The notes under the pieces were generated by a model, which was not told the origin of the DNA, did not search any database, and saw nothing but the letters and a program-made list of their open reading frames with translations. A stretch of DNA of 64,000 nt from the NCBI RefSeq assembly GCF_015706575.1, contig NW_024037056.1, positions 2,628,109 to 2,692,108 of the forward strand, read 5' to 3'. This document shows, in pieces, positions 1 to 12,200 of this stretch (within the stretch, counting starts at the first letter, position 1; every line of letters starts with the position of its first letter). A program made the position numbers and the translations under genes. This DNA comes from Patiria miniata (Eukaryota > Echinodermata > Asteroidea > Valvatida > Asterinidae).

Positions 1-2564
1 AAAAGGGAGTGTAAAGAATCAAGCTTCAACGCTCATGCATGCTGTATACTATAGAAAAATAGTTCATGTTTATGTAAATTACACATGTGCCGGTTGTCCC
101 GTGAAATTAAACCAGTGATTGTCCAAAAACAAATGGGCGAAAAATGCCGCATTTTCACTTCATCACAGTCGATATTGTTGTCAGTTCAGTCATGTTTGAC
201 GGGAGCTGCAGAGTTTCAAGGCTTTTGGGGAGTTGTTTGTCTAGCAGTATCATTGCCTATTTGCGTGGCAAGGGAGTTGTCGCTTTGGTTTTGACCCCGT
301 TTTATGAATTCTAAAGAAAACAAAAGTAAAACGAATTAGTAAGGGGACTTTTTAAAAATAATTGTCTTTGACGGTCTTGGAATGAGTTTCAAAGTTTAAC
401 ATAACTACCAGTTTGTGGGCCGCTTAATCTGATCCTGTGTGAGGGCACGTGAGGTGGATGTGAATTTATCAACAGGCATCCTAAATTTAAATTCCACCCC
501 TCCTAAAATCACGTCCACGGCTGTACTATAGGGGTGTGCAGTTTTTACCGGTAGTGCGGGACCCGGGTCCCCCCTCCCAAAAAACAACAACACGAGTACC
601 CGGGTACCCGTTCAAGAAACCCAGCCCCCCAAAAAATACCAATCTCCGAAGTTGCTGTTCATTACGTTCATAAAGGTCCGCACGATAATACAATGGTAAT
701 TCAATGCAGCACGCAGCAGGTGTGTACATTGAGATTTCAAACTTTATATACAAAATGTAAAACTTTCTCGAGCATCACAAACGTGAAATATGTTCTGTTT
801 TTCCATGAAGCCTTGTTTTCATTTTGAAAATTCCCCACAAATGACATTAATTCGAAACTTTGTTTGTGAGCGTCTAAGAAGTGACTACAAATTGTTTGAT
901 AGTTGGTTAGGGCCCACGGATACCAGATTTCATTATCTGGAACCGGTTCCTAACATTCGATTACTCGCAAGTAACCGGCTCTGTTGCACAGCCATTGCCA
1001 TTACAGACTATTTACAGACGCTGACGAAAAGATGCCTTTTGGAGATCGAGCAAAGTTGATCCCTCGTATATATTGATTCTTCTGTGCACATGAACAACTA
1101 CTGAAGACTGTTATCATAGCCCTGTACAGCTGCAATTCCCATTTTGGTGGAAATTCACGGAACCATGCCATTAAACTAGTATTTATTATTATTATTAGAT
1201 AATATTTCAGGCAACATCGAAATACATGGCAATTTAAATTTACAATTTAGGCCTACAAAATTCATTACATTAAAATGACAAGACACAATAATGGAAAATT
1301 GGAAAAGGGATAAAATACAAAGGGCTAAGATATACAAGAAGCTAAAATACCAGAAACATTCAATTTTACCATGCAGGTCTGCAGGGTTGCCTAAAAAGGG
1401 GACTTTAAAAAAAAAGAAGCTTATCGACGGGATCTCCAACTACAACAGTAATTTTGTTTGGCACAAGACACAAAATCCATACTTCAAATCACAGCTGTGC
1501 AATTCCCGCTTCCCATTTGAATTCAAACTTATATCACTGGTTTATGCAATGTCATCACTTTTCAGCGATATTCCTTTAAACTGCACCATTTTTTTAACAT
1601 GATTTTATATCAAGCCTTTCAAAATGCCGGGTTGTATCTGTGCCTAGTCTAAAGCAGAGCGCTTTCTAAGTTTCGGCAGTCCGTTTGCTTCTCATCTTGC
1701 TCCACACTTGTCTTGAGCTGTGCTCGGTTTGCCATTCCAGTGTAGGCCTAATCTACCAATAGGGGAATTGTTTGAAGTATTTTTTATAAAGTACATTATG
1801 AGTATCGTAATCTTTGAATATATCAAAAACTTTTCCTAATATGACTATAGCCAATCTTTACATTTCGGAATAGTGTCATGGTTTTGAGAAACATGGCACA
1901 CTGCTGTAGATCTATGAGAACGTCACATGCAGTCTCAATTTGAATGCGGTCATTGGTTCAGCCCTTGATGGGAAATGAAAGGCCGTAAACAATCTTTAAT
2001 TTCCCGGATCGTCTTAGACGAAAGTACACGTTTTCTCTCTCGGAACACCACTGGCCAGGCTTCAGCACTGGTGATTTGGAATTCACAGTGTGTATTAACA
2101 TTTGGATAATATCCACGTCGAAATTTCAGAAATGAAAACGCACACAGTGCCATTCCGACCCTCCAAAGGCGGGCCAGCCGGCCGTGATCCACGGGGGACT
2201 AGTCGAACAAACTTGGTGCTCAGGCTGTTTGTCCTGGTATCATGGGCCTCAATTGGCCTCATTTAGGCAGTAACAGACTTTGTTTTCTACAGAAGTTAAG
2301 AAGTGGTAGGAAAGGTATTTTTTGGTAATTAAGATAGGTGGGCAGTAGATGAGCTCTGAATTTGGCAGCCACGGCAGGCCAACTTTTTAGGGTTGGTATT
2401 AAAGTATTGGCCTGTACGTGTAGGTGAGGACAATCCGAACAAAAACTCTCTATAATGGTTGCATTTAGAGGTCGGATGGATGAGTCCTCCCACAGTAATT
2501 CACGCCATTTAGTTTGATCAGTGGTGTGATGAAATCAGTCAACCTTAGGAATAGACTGTCGGTT
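1..2564. other. upstream non-coding DNA, no gene seen
   Basis: Open frames here are short, lack splice-supported partners and show no recognisable domain. The stretch has A/T-rich runs and a small palindromic GC-rich patch near 560-610 built from ACCCGGGT-like words. I see no RNA gene. Confidence 0.6.
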
Positions 2565-3060
2565 TAGGTACTCAATCACTGATGGCAGCCCATTGGGGGG
2601 GGGGGGGGGGGGTCTGAGGATGGACCAATCAGATAACGGAATCCTGTCCATCAAAGTTTGCCAGCTTATCACAAGTTTAGGTACTCAATCACTGGCGGCC
2701 CATGGGGGGTCTGAGGATGGACCAATCAGATAGCGGAATCCTGCCCATCAAAGTTTGCCAGCTTATCACAAGTTTAGGTACTCAATCACTGGCGGCCCAT
2801 GGGGGGTCTGAGGATGGACCAATCAGATAGCGGAATCCTGTCCAAAGTTTGCCAGCTTATCACAAGTTTAGGTACTCAATCACTGGCGGTCCATGGGGGG
2901 TCTGAGGATGGACCAATCAGATAGCGGAATCCTGTCCATCAAAGTTTGCCAGCTTATCACAAGTTTAGGTACTCAATCACTGGCAGCCCATGGGGGGTCT
3001 GAGGATGGACCAATCAGATAGCAGAATCCTGTCCAAAGTTTGCCAGCTTATCACAAGTTG
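2565..3060. repeat. five-copy ~97-bp tandem repeat with CCAAT boxes
   Basis: Five head-to-tail copies of a unit of about 97 bp share the words AGGTACTCAATCACTG, GGTCTGAGGATGGACCAATC and TTTGCCAGCTTATCACAAGT. CCAAT starts at 2625, 2722, 2819, 2913 and 3010, a spacing of 97, 97, 94 and 97. The first copy carries an 18-G run (2595-2612) where the others have about six G. The array ends about 165 bp before the start codon at 3226. Confidence 0.9.
2625..3014. promoter_or_regulatory. candidate CCAAT-box promoter cluster
   Basis: The five repeat units each present GGACCAATCAGAT, which contains the CCAAT core bound by NF-Y in animals. They lie 210-600 bp upstream of the predicted start codon of the lectin-mucin gene. 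I see no convincing TATA box between the array and 3226. A promoter role is inferred from motif and position; the repeat could also be a chance minisatellite. Confidence 0.35.
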
Positions 3061-3225
3061 AGTTTGTCCACTCTTCGTTCTTGGGTGGAAACTGCACAAC
3101 CTTATCTCACAGAGTGAGGAACGGACGGTTGCTGATGTTTCCATTTCTTATTTTAAAAAAAGTGATTGAAAACAGTACTTTGAAGCAAGTTGAACTAGTT
3201 TAACAGTGTACACGTAGGCGTGGAT

Positions 3226-3292
3226 ATGAATTTGCATCCTAAGTCGCCACTGCTCCTCCGGGCAATTCTCCTTTTGTCAACGATCCTGGCAG
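3226..3292 (+). CDS. exon 1: start codon and signal peptide
   Basis: ATG at 3226 has G at -3. It begins a 22-residue hydrophobic leader (basic HPKSP start, then [14 protein letters not shown]) and ends at a GTAATG donor in phase 1. This reads directly into the lectin exon at 5878 as Gly-Asp-Cys-Cys. The leader supports secretion or membrane insertion. Confidence 0.75.
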
Positions 3293-6200
3293 GTAATGTA
3301 ATTTTGTGTGTTCTGTTTGTTCTTTCTTTTACTTTGCGTTTAAAGTGACCCCGAACTGCAACATTGCCGGTATTTTCATCGTAGTATTGCGTCTTGTAAC
3401 ACATTGCGAGTGGTTCAGTCGCAAACGAACAATTTCACGTGGACAAGAATACGCCCACACAGCAACAAAACCGAGTTCTGAGAAACTCGTCGGAAGTTTG
3501 TTAATTTTTCAAATCGCAATTTCATATACATTTTTACCCCCCCCCCCAACAAAGTTGAACAATATAAAACTGATGCGATAGCCTAGTTGTTAAATAACCC
3601 TGCTGTATCTCCGTTGTCGTATACTATAAAGGTTCGTCACTTCGTCAAAAAAAATAATTCGGAGTACGCACAATCGTCGTGTGTATAGGCCTATTATTAT
3701 CTAGCGTTGTGTTGGTACACAGATTCGCCACAGATTCGCCACCGTTGCCACAGTATCGCCACTTTGTATAATTATCGTAATTAACGAACAATTCAATTGT
3801 GTGTCTTGAAATTGAAATGCGGCAGAAAACGTAGAGGAAATCATTTAGTAAAATGGTAGAATATCAAAAAATGCCATATTGCTTAAAGTTTACCGGTTTA
3901 GACGGATTCTTTACGTCACCTCAGTCGTCAAAATTGTTACGACAAGTTGATGTTCAAGATGACGACAAGATGAAGCTTAGAAATGGCATTGTTATTTAGT
4001 GGCTTCTTGTTAACGTTTAAAGCCCAAGATTTAGTTCACTGAAGTGCAAAATACATCTTCATGGGCCTACAACATGCACATCCGCAGTGGAGTTTAAACA
4101 AAAGATGGCAAGAATGTTTTGAGGTAACGTTCGTCAGCAAGACGATTCAGTGTTCAGATTATTTACGCGTCTATCATTTAAAGGCATAGGATCATTTGCA
4201 GTTCATGCATTTGTTCGTTTCCAGTAATAACATCCCTCAAAATACAAAGAACCTTCAAAGCTGCACTTCGTCAGCGTTTTCACGAAGGGACGAATTATGC
4301 ATGCTCAAAAACATTTTTCAAAATTCCTTTTTTTCGGCCGAAATCGGTTAAGTGAACAGCAACGAACATTTTGGCCAAGTTTTTTTTCGTCAAAATCAAA
4401 TCATGACAATCACTACTGATTCTTCTTTGTTGTTGAGTTTTCTTGAAGAGACAAATTCAAACTCTGTCACGTTCTATGGGGCAAAAACAACGCGCGTGTG
4501 GAATTTAAGCAAAAGGGCGCTCTTGTGGGATTATTAGTTTTCACGAAGAGACGAATTCGCACAAAGGGTATGGGCAGTGGGTATTGGCAATGTGCCAAAA
4601 CAGCAGGCGTGTGGGATTTTGAGTTTTTACGAACAGACACATTTATGGAGATTAATTACTCAGCATTTAATTGTTCTGTTATACTGCAATTGGTACATCT
4701 TTTTTCACAGTGAAAAGTTGCTGACGTCATTAAGTCAGTTTACTTTCACTATTGCGTTATTATGGCTTTGTTTTTCGGGCGGTGACACACGAACAAAAGC
4801 CGGCTTGGAATTAAGTCAGTGTGTTGTGTCCCCGTTCGCTGATCTCGAGATATGTTTCGTGTAGGCCGGTTTGCCGTTCATAATTTTTTTTTACTTCAGC
4901 GATGAACAGTCGTCACTGATACCTTCCTTCCGTTTTTGGTCAGTAAGGCCAAAAAAAAAAAGTCTCCGGTTTCTGGTATGCGCGCGCGTCGCCGTAGCCA
5001 TGCGCGTCGGCAAAATGAAAAAGTTTTTTTTTTCAATGAAAGATGATGTCTCAAAACCGCCAAACTCACTGGTTTGACTGGAATCCTGCTGCTGCACAAT
5101 TTTAACGTGTTTTTAGATTGGGTTATGGTCGAGAATAAGCTTTATGTGGCCTCTCTGGACTCCCATATATTTGCACTAAGTTTAGTGGGGCACCATTTGA
5201 AGCAAAAAAATCAGGTAAAAAAAAAAAAGAAGCCGCATCGCCGCACCACTTTTTGGGCAAGCTCCATACCAGAAACCGGAGATCTTTTTTTTGGCCTAGC
5301 CCTAACGTAAGGAATTTGACATTTTTATTGGGTCGGTTTCATGGAGCAGATAGAAATGTTTGAGCCCATTCACAGCAGGCACATACGGTCAACGAATTTC
5401 TACACGGGGTTTGTTTTAGCTGTGTTGTTCACAGCAGTGCCAGTGAGGACAACATTCAATTTCAAGTCTTTTGAGAACACTAAACTAAAGGTGATGTACG
5501 TACCCTGGGCTTGTGATAAGCTTTGGGGAATCCTTCAAGTCATCTCATGTAAATACCTCATTGAAATTGTCTCAACCGATGGGATCAGGGGTAGGGGACT
5601 ATTTGATCATACCCCCCCCCCCCCCCCCCACACACACACTTTTTCGTGGTGAGGAACAAAAAAGGCGAATTCAGAGGTACTTTTCGAACCTGCCAAAAAA
5701 AAAGTACCCATGTTGAAAAAGGTACAAATTAAATTTGCCGTTATGATGTGAGGCTAAGGGGCATAAGCATACATAAGATGTATCATGAACAGAGCCCCCT
5801 AGTGTTCTTGTGATGTCCAGCAAGCCCCCCGCCCCCAAGTCAATTTTGTTTATGTCAAATGATTTTGTAATCTTTAGGTGATTGCTGTCCAGCTGGCTGG
5901 CACAGAGAGGGAAGTTTCTGCTTCAATGTGGTCTACTTTGAATCGCAAGGAGACAGATTGGATTGGGGTGACGCTGAGGCTGCCTGTATGAAAGACGGTG
6001 GGCATCATCTTGCCAGCATCCATACTGCACAGCAACAGTACTATGTATACGGTGAGTATTAACTCTTCTCTGCAGGATTAGCTGTGGATACTCGACATGT
6101 ATTGAATTATATATTAGTGAGTATAAGCCAAAATATGTTGTAGCCAGACCTTTGCATTTGCTTACGGCACTTTGTTTGAAATGTGACTTTTCAATCCCTC

Positions 6201-9200
6201 TTACGTATCCCTCTTACGTAATCCCTCTTACGTATACAACACAAAAAAACCTCTGCCTGCCTGACTTTAGAGGCATTTTGTAAAGGCAGTCTTGAACAGA
6301 ACTTTTGTACTAGCATGACATGCAGGAGACAAGGCGAATAAATACAGGGCTTGCATCCTTCCAAATACATTTGTACGTGTACAAAAACGCTCTGAATTGT
6401 CAATCAGCATCATTTTCGTATTCTACATGGGCCGGGGTTAGTGAAGGAATGAGCATGCAGCCCATGAAGTCGAGGTTGCTAAGACTTTTCAAAGAATATG
6501 ATGTCCTTAAACGAATTAATTGGTTTTAGAACATTTAGAGGCAACAACTCCTTACAAATGAATAGCTTTGTATGTTGTGCTTGTTTCACGCTCAAGCTGA
6601 AGTTAGAATTTGGCCCGAGTCGGGTGTTGGGCTTGGTCTTTGCAGTATGTTTACACCTACACACACCGAAGTGATATGTGCGTTAAGATGGCAATTACGT
6701 TGACTTACATTGTTAATTGTAATGTCTTTTTGGGTTTTACAGAAACCATTGTGCAAGAAACCAACACTGGCTATTGGATTGGATTGACTGATGCTGATGC
6801 TGAAGGTGCTTATACCTGGATCGATGGCACTGATGGGGTTAGTTGTTAGTTAACATCTATTCTTTCTTTTTTTGGAGACATCATTAGATATCCAGGTGTA
6901 CCTGCACACACACCTTTATAGCCAACAGAGAAACGCTGTTGCTTGCTTCTTAGCACCCCCCCCCATCATATTGTGCCTCGCAAAACTATGCGAACATGTA
7001 TTTTAAACTGTGGTAAGAGCCTGGCTGAACAAATTGGTATATTAGTTAGTAGCGTGTGTGCATATATATACAATTTAACAAAAACAAAATCAACCTTTAT
7101 TTAGAAGCCACCCTCCCCCTAACAAAACACCAGAGGAAAAACAAATAATCAGCTTAAAGAGCTTAATTAAACCAATGTTTTTGAAAAGCAACCAAAAAAA
7201 AAAAAAAAGCAACAGCATTTCCATATCTGGATTACGAAAAAAATATTATATAAACTTACAAAACAATGCATTGGCAGGATCTTTGTTTTTGTTCATCAAA
7301 TTTCAGGCCATTTAATGGAAAATATTGTAAAAGTGAATTATTATTTCACCATAACTGTTTACTGTTTTCTTTCTCGTGTAGGATGTGTTCTTCTGGAATA
7401 CAAATAGATCTCCTGCGGAACCAGATGGAGGAAAAGGGCAAGATTGTGTGTTTATATATAAGGATGAAGGTGGTGAGATGACTGACAGAGACAATGCATG
7501 GGGTGATGACGGCTGCATGACAAAGAACAACTACATCTGTGGCGAACGTGAGTCAAGGGTTATAGATTCATTGCAAAGCTCTTAAAGAATTTCTAAATAA
7601 CCACCACTACAAACTGTTACTATAAAACAATAGGCAACCTATACCAATATCTTGAACACGTTGATCTCAAAATACTGCAGTCATCTTTTGTAACCAAAGT
7701 TCATAAATGATGATTTATGCTCCTGCTTACTGGAAAATACACATTTCTCATTCACAATTACTAGCCTAGACCTGTGGCAAAAATGTCCAAGTGTAATCTC
7801 TCAAAACCCAATCTGCCAGGGTAATGGAGATTAAATGCATTAATTTTGGAATGTTTGTTTGGAGATTGCCAGTATCTCAGTGTTAGCTCATTATTACTTA
7901 GTCTGAGTCTAGAGAAATCCACATAATGTCTTACACTTTAGAAAACTATTGAAAATCCTTGTTGCAGTCAATCTGATGACCAGTCATTTGTGGCCGTGTC
8001 TATAGGTGGATTTCCAAAAGTGGATTGGCAGTTGGGTTGATAAGGTTTGTTACGTGCAGAGTTTTGCAAAAAACAAAGTCTTGACTAAAGTCAGGACAAA
8101 AGGCAACACCCATACTTGTGTCGGCTTGTTTTTGATCGCAAAATGTTTCGCTGTTCTGTTGTTCACTTCACAGCTGCCTATGTGCTTGTGCCAGATGTGG
8201 AGAATCAATGTATTGATGCCGCCCAAGCAAATGTTTCGCTGACCTGGACAGGAGTTACTGCCCTGAAGCCTGGGACTATCGTCGTTGGTTCCGTCACTTG
8301 TATTGACTCGCTAGATGGAGCCAGCATCTCTCTGACCGGGGGAGACTTTGGACTAGGGTCTCACACAATCACTTGCTCTGCTAGTTTTATGGATGGAACC
8401 ATGGACTGGTCCAGTTTCACCTTCAATGTCACAGGTAAAAATATCTTAAATGGGAACACCAGTATCCATGTTTTCGTCAACAATAAGATCATGAGACTGC
8501 CTTTACAAATGAAAGGCCGTTTGTTGAATACAATGTTTTGTTTACTGGAGAAAAAAAATGATTGGAATAGTAAAAACAACTGGTTTTCAGGTGAATGTTG
8601 TGCATGATGTACATGGCACTTCGTGACCACTTGTGATAACACTTTGTGCTGGTACACTGCGTGTGCACACACTCTAGTTTTACTATACTCCCGAGGACAA
8701 TGCTTTGTGTCGACCTCTGTCCCTGTACTATAATGCTCTCCCATAGACTAGGCACACAAACCAGCTACAGAAGACCATTTTCAACAAATACCCAATGCCC
8801 AAGGACCGAAAGGATCTGTTCTCCCTGTGTGTCGGTCCTCGGGGGGTTATGTAGAACACGTACATACATTCGCGTTCACACCGGCGATCATGGACGTCCT
8901 ATTGTCCCTCTATTGTTTGTACTTTTTAGGAAGACTCCCATATGTTTTGTACACGACCCCAATCGCGGACACATGCTGGGAACCGTGGACGATATTGTTT
9001 TCTTTTTGTTCTCTGGTATTTTTCACCCACGGTTTGAATAGATGAACACGCCCACACACACACAGCATACAGTAGTTGTGTGTAAGTCCTTTGTTTTCTT
9101 TATATCCTTTTTTTTTCAATTTAAACTCTGTTGTGTATTCCTTATGAAGCTCTGACTTGTGGTCTATTGTCCCTAGTTATTCTGTTTCTAGTAGCCCTCA

Positions 9201-12200
9201 AGGAACCATGTTAACTGGCTCAGGCATGAATATTGCCGAGTGCAGCGTTCTGATTGTATTCTGAACCTGAATAGTCATTGCACAAGCATCAGGCATATGG
9301 CAGCAGTGCGTTCAAGATTCTTGCCTGTCTCTTTGTAACCATTTGGGTTTCTCAAGCATGGAATCCACACGAAATGACAACACAGTGGGATGAAATAAAC
9401 GAAATAAACTGAAGCAGAGAATGATCCAATCACATTATGTCGTTTGTAACTTTACGTGTTTTCAGTATGTGGGACCCACTTCTTGAAACACTGAGTATAT
9501 ATCGGTGAAGGGCAAAAGTTACCAGAACATGTTTATATATTAGTATTTTCACTGGTTACACAATCAGTGCCTGTAAATTCCACCATTCTTATTGTGAACA
9601 AGTGCCATAGCTATCTTTCGACACGCACTACCCTGTAAGGTTATGATGGATACAATCACTGGTAAAAACATAGATTGTTTGTGACAATGTACTCTGCCTG
9701 TTCTGAGGATGGCTAGAGTACACTCTCCGAAATGTCAAGAACACTTCTCACCTCCCGTTATTTTCAGAACTACACTGTCACGGAAAATATACGTCATAAT
9801 ATTCCTTCAAACCTATCCTTTGTGGTAAACAATGTTCTTGTGTTTTTGCTTTATTTCCACAGCTCTTCCATCTCTGACAGTACCGACAGTTAGCACCCAG
9901 ACTCTCGGGACAGGCCAATCAACAGTCACAGTGGCTTGGGCCGAGGTAACCGCCACAAATTCTGACGCTCAGCCCATCACGTGCTCAGACTCTGGCGATG
10001 GTACCGGTCTGAGTGTGACCGGGGGTGACTTTGGTCTTGGATCCCACACAGTCACCTGCAACGTGACTAACTCGGATGGTTGCACGGCAGCAGAGAGCTT
10101 CACATTTGACGTTACAGGTACAGTTTATGCGCTTCTGAATTAGGAGTTCTTCTGCCCTAACTCAGCCTTGCCTCCAAGAGCCTTGGTGTGAGGATCATTT
10201 GAAATGGTCCATTTCCTCTTTTCCCACGAAAAAGAAATCGTGAAAACTGCATGTCATCTGGGTAGCTTCAAAAATGAAACTTTAATTACATTAGAAAAAT
10301 GGACCCTTTGGAAGGAAATATGAAAGAGTTGGAATTCCAATTTACATCTAGTATCTCCGTACATTTAAGGCCCCTTGAAATGAGATATATCTTGATATGT
10401 TGGGCAGCATCATTATTTCTCAAATAAATTTGGTCACTTGGCCCATCAGATACTGGAAATTGTAGGATCTCCATTTTCTACTGTATATGCAGCGGGCATT
10501 CCTTGCACCAAGCGTGTCTGCATAGATCAACACATCAACCTTGTCTTTTATACAGATAGCATTTGTTGTCATCTTTGTAAATCAAGGTGGAAGCAACTGG
10601 CCAGTCATTAAGAACTAAATAATTAATGCCGGTCGAACATGCATGTAAGATGTTACAGTGTTGGGTGTGCTTTTCTTAACCAGAATCAACACCGACTACT
10701 GCTGAACCTTCAACAATTCAACCAACCACAGAGGGACCAACTACGCAAGCCAATCAACCAACCACAGAAGGACCAACTACGCAAGCCAATCAACCAACCA
10801 CAGAAGGACCAACTACGCAAGCCAATAAACCAACCACAGAAGGACCGACTACGCAAGCCAATCAACCAACCACAGTAGGACCAACTACGCAAGCCAATCA
10901 ACCAACCACAGACGGGCCAACTACGCAAGCCAATCAACCAACCACAGAAGGACCAACTACGCAAGCCAATCAACCAACCACAGAAGGACCAACTACACAA
11001 GCCAATCAACCAACCACAGAAGGACCAACTACGCAAGCCAATCAACCAACCACAGTAGGACCAACTATGCAAGCCAATCAGCCAACCACAGACGGGCTAA
11101 CTACGCAAGCCAATCAACCAACCACAGAAGGACCAACTACGCAAGCCAATCAACCAACCACAGACGGGCCAACTACACAAGCAAATCAACCAACCACAGA
11201 AGGACCAACTACGCAAGCCAATCAACCAACCACAGATGGGCCAACTACGCAAGCCAATCAACCAACCACAGACGGGCCAACTACGCAAGCCAATCAACCA
11301 ACCACAGAAGGACCAACTACACAAGCAAATCAGCCAACCACAGAAGGACCAACTACGCAAGCCAATCAACCAACCACAGAGGGGCCAACTACGCAAGCCA
11401 ATCAACCAACCACAGACGGGCCAACTACGCAAGCCAATCAACCAAGCACAGACGGGCAAACTACGCAAGCCAATCAACCAACCACAGACGGGCAAACTAC
11501 GCAAGCCAATCAACCAACCACAGAGGGACCAACTACGCAAGCAAATCAACCAACCACAGAGGGACCAACTACGCAAGCCAACCAACCAACCACAGACGGG
11601 CCAACTACGCAAGCCAACCAACCAACCACAGACGGGCCAACTACGCAAGCCAATCAACCAACCACAGACGGGCCAACTACGCAAGCCAATCAACCAACCA
11701 CAGAGGGACCAACTACGCAAGCCAATCAACCAACAACAGAAGGACCAACTACGCAAGCCAATCAACCAACCACAGAGGGACCAACTACGCAAGCCAATCA
11801 ACCAACAACAGACGGGCCAACTACGCAAGCCAATCAACCAACAACAGAAGGACCAACTACGCAAGGCAATCAACCAACCACAGACGGGCCAACTACGCAA
11901 GCCAATCAACCAACCACAGACGGGCCAACTACGCAAGCCAATCAACCAACCACAGAGGGACCAACTACCCAAGCCAATCAACCAACCACAGACGGGCCAA
12001 CTACGCAAGCCAGTCAACCTACCACAGACGGGCCAACTACGCAAGCCAATCAACCTACCACAGACGGGCCAACTACGCAAGCCAATCAACCAACCACAGA
12101 CGGGCCAACTACGCAAGCCAATCAACCTACCACAGACGGGCCAACTACGCAAGCCAATCAACCAACCACAGACGGGCCAACTACACAAGCCAATCAACCA

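Noticed and set aside
8116-8607. Open frame running beyond the HYR1 exon
   Set aside because: A clear GTAAAA donor at 8435 ends the HYR domain. The rest is intron.
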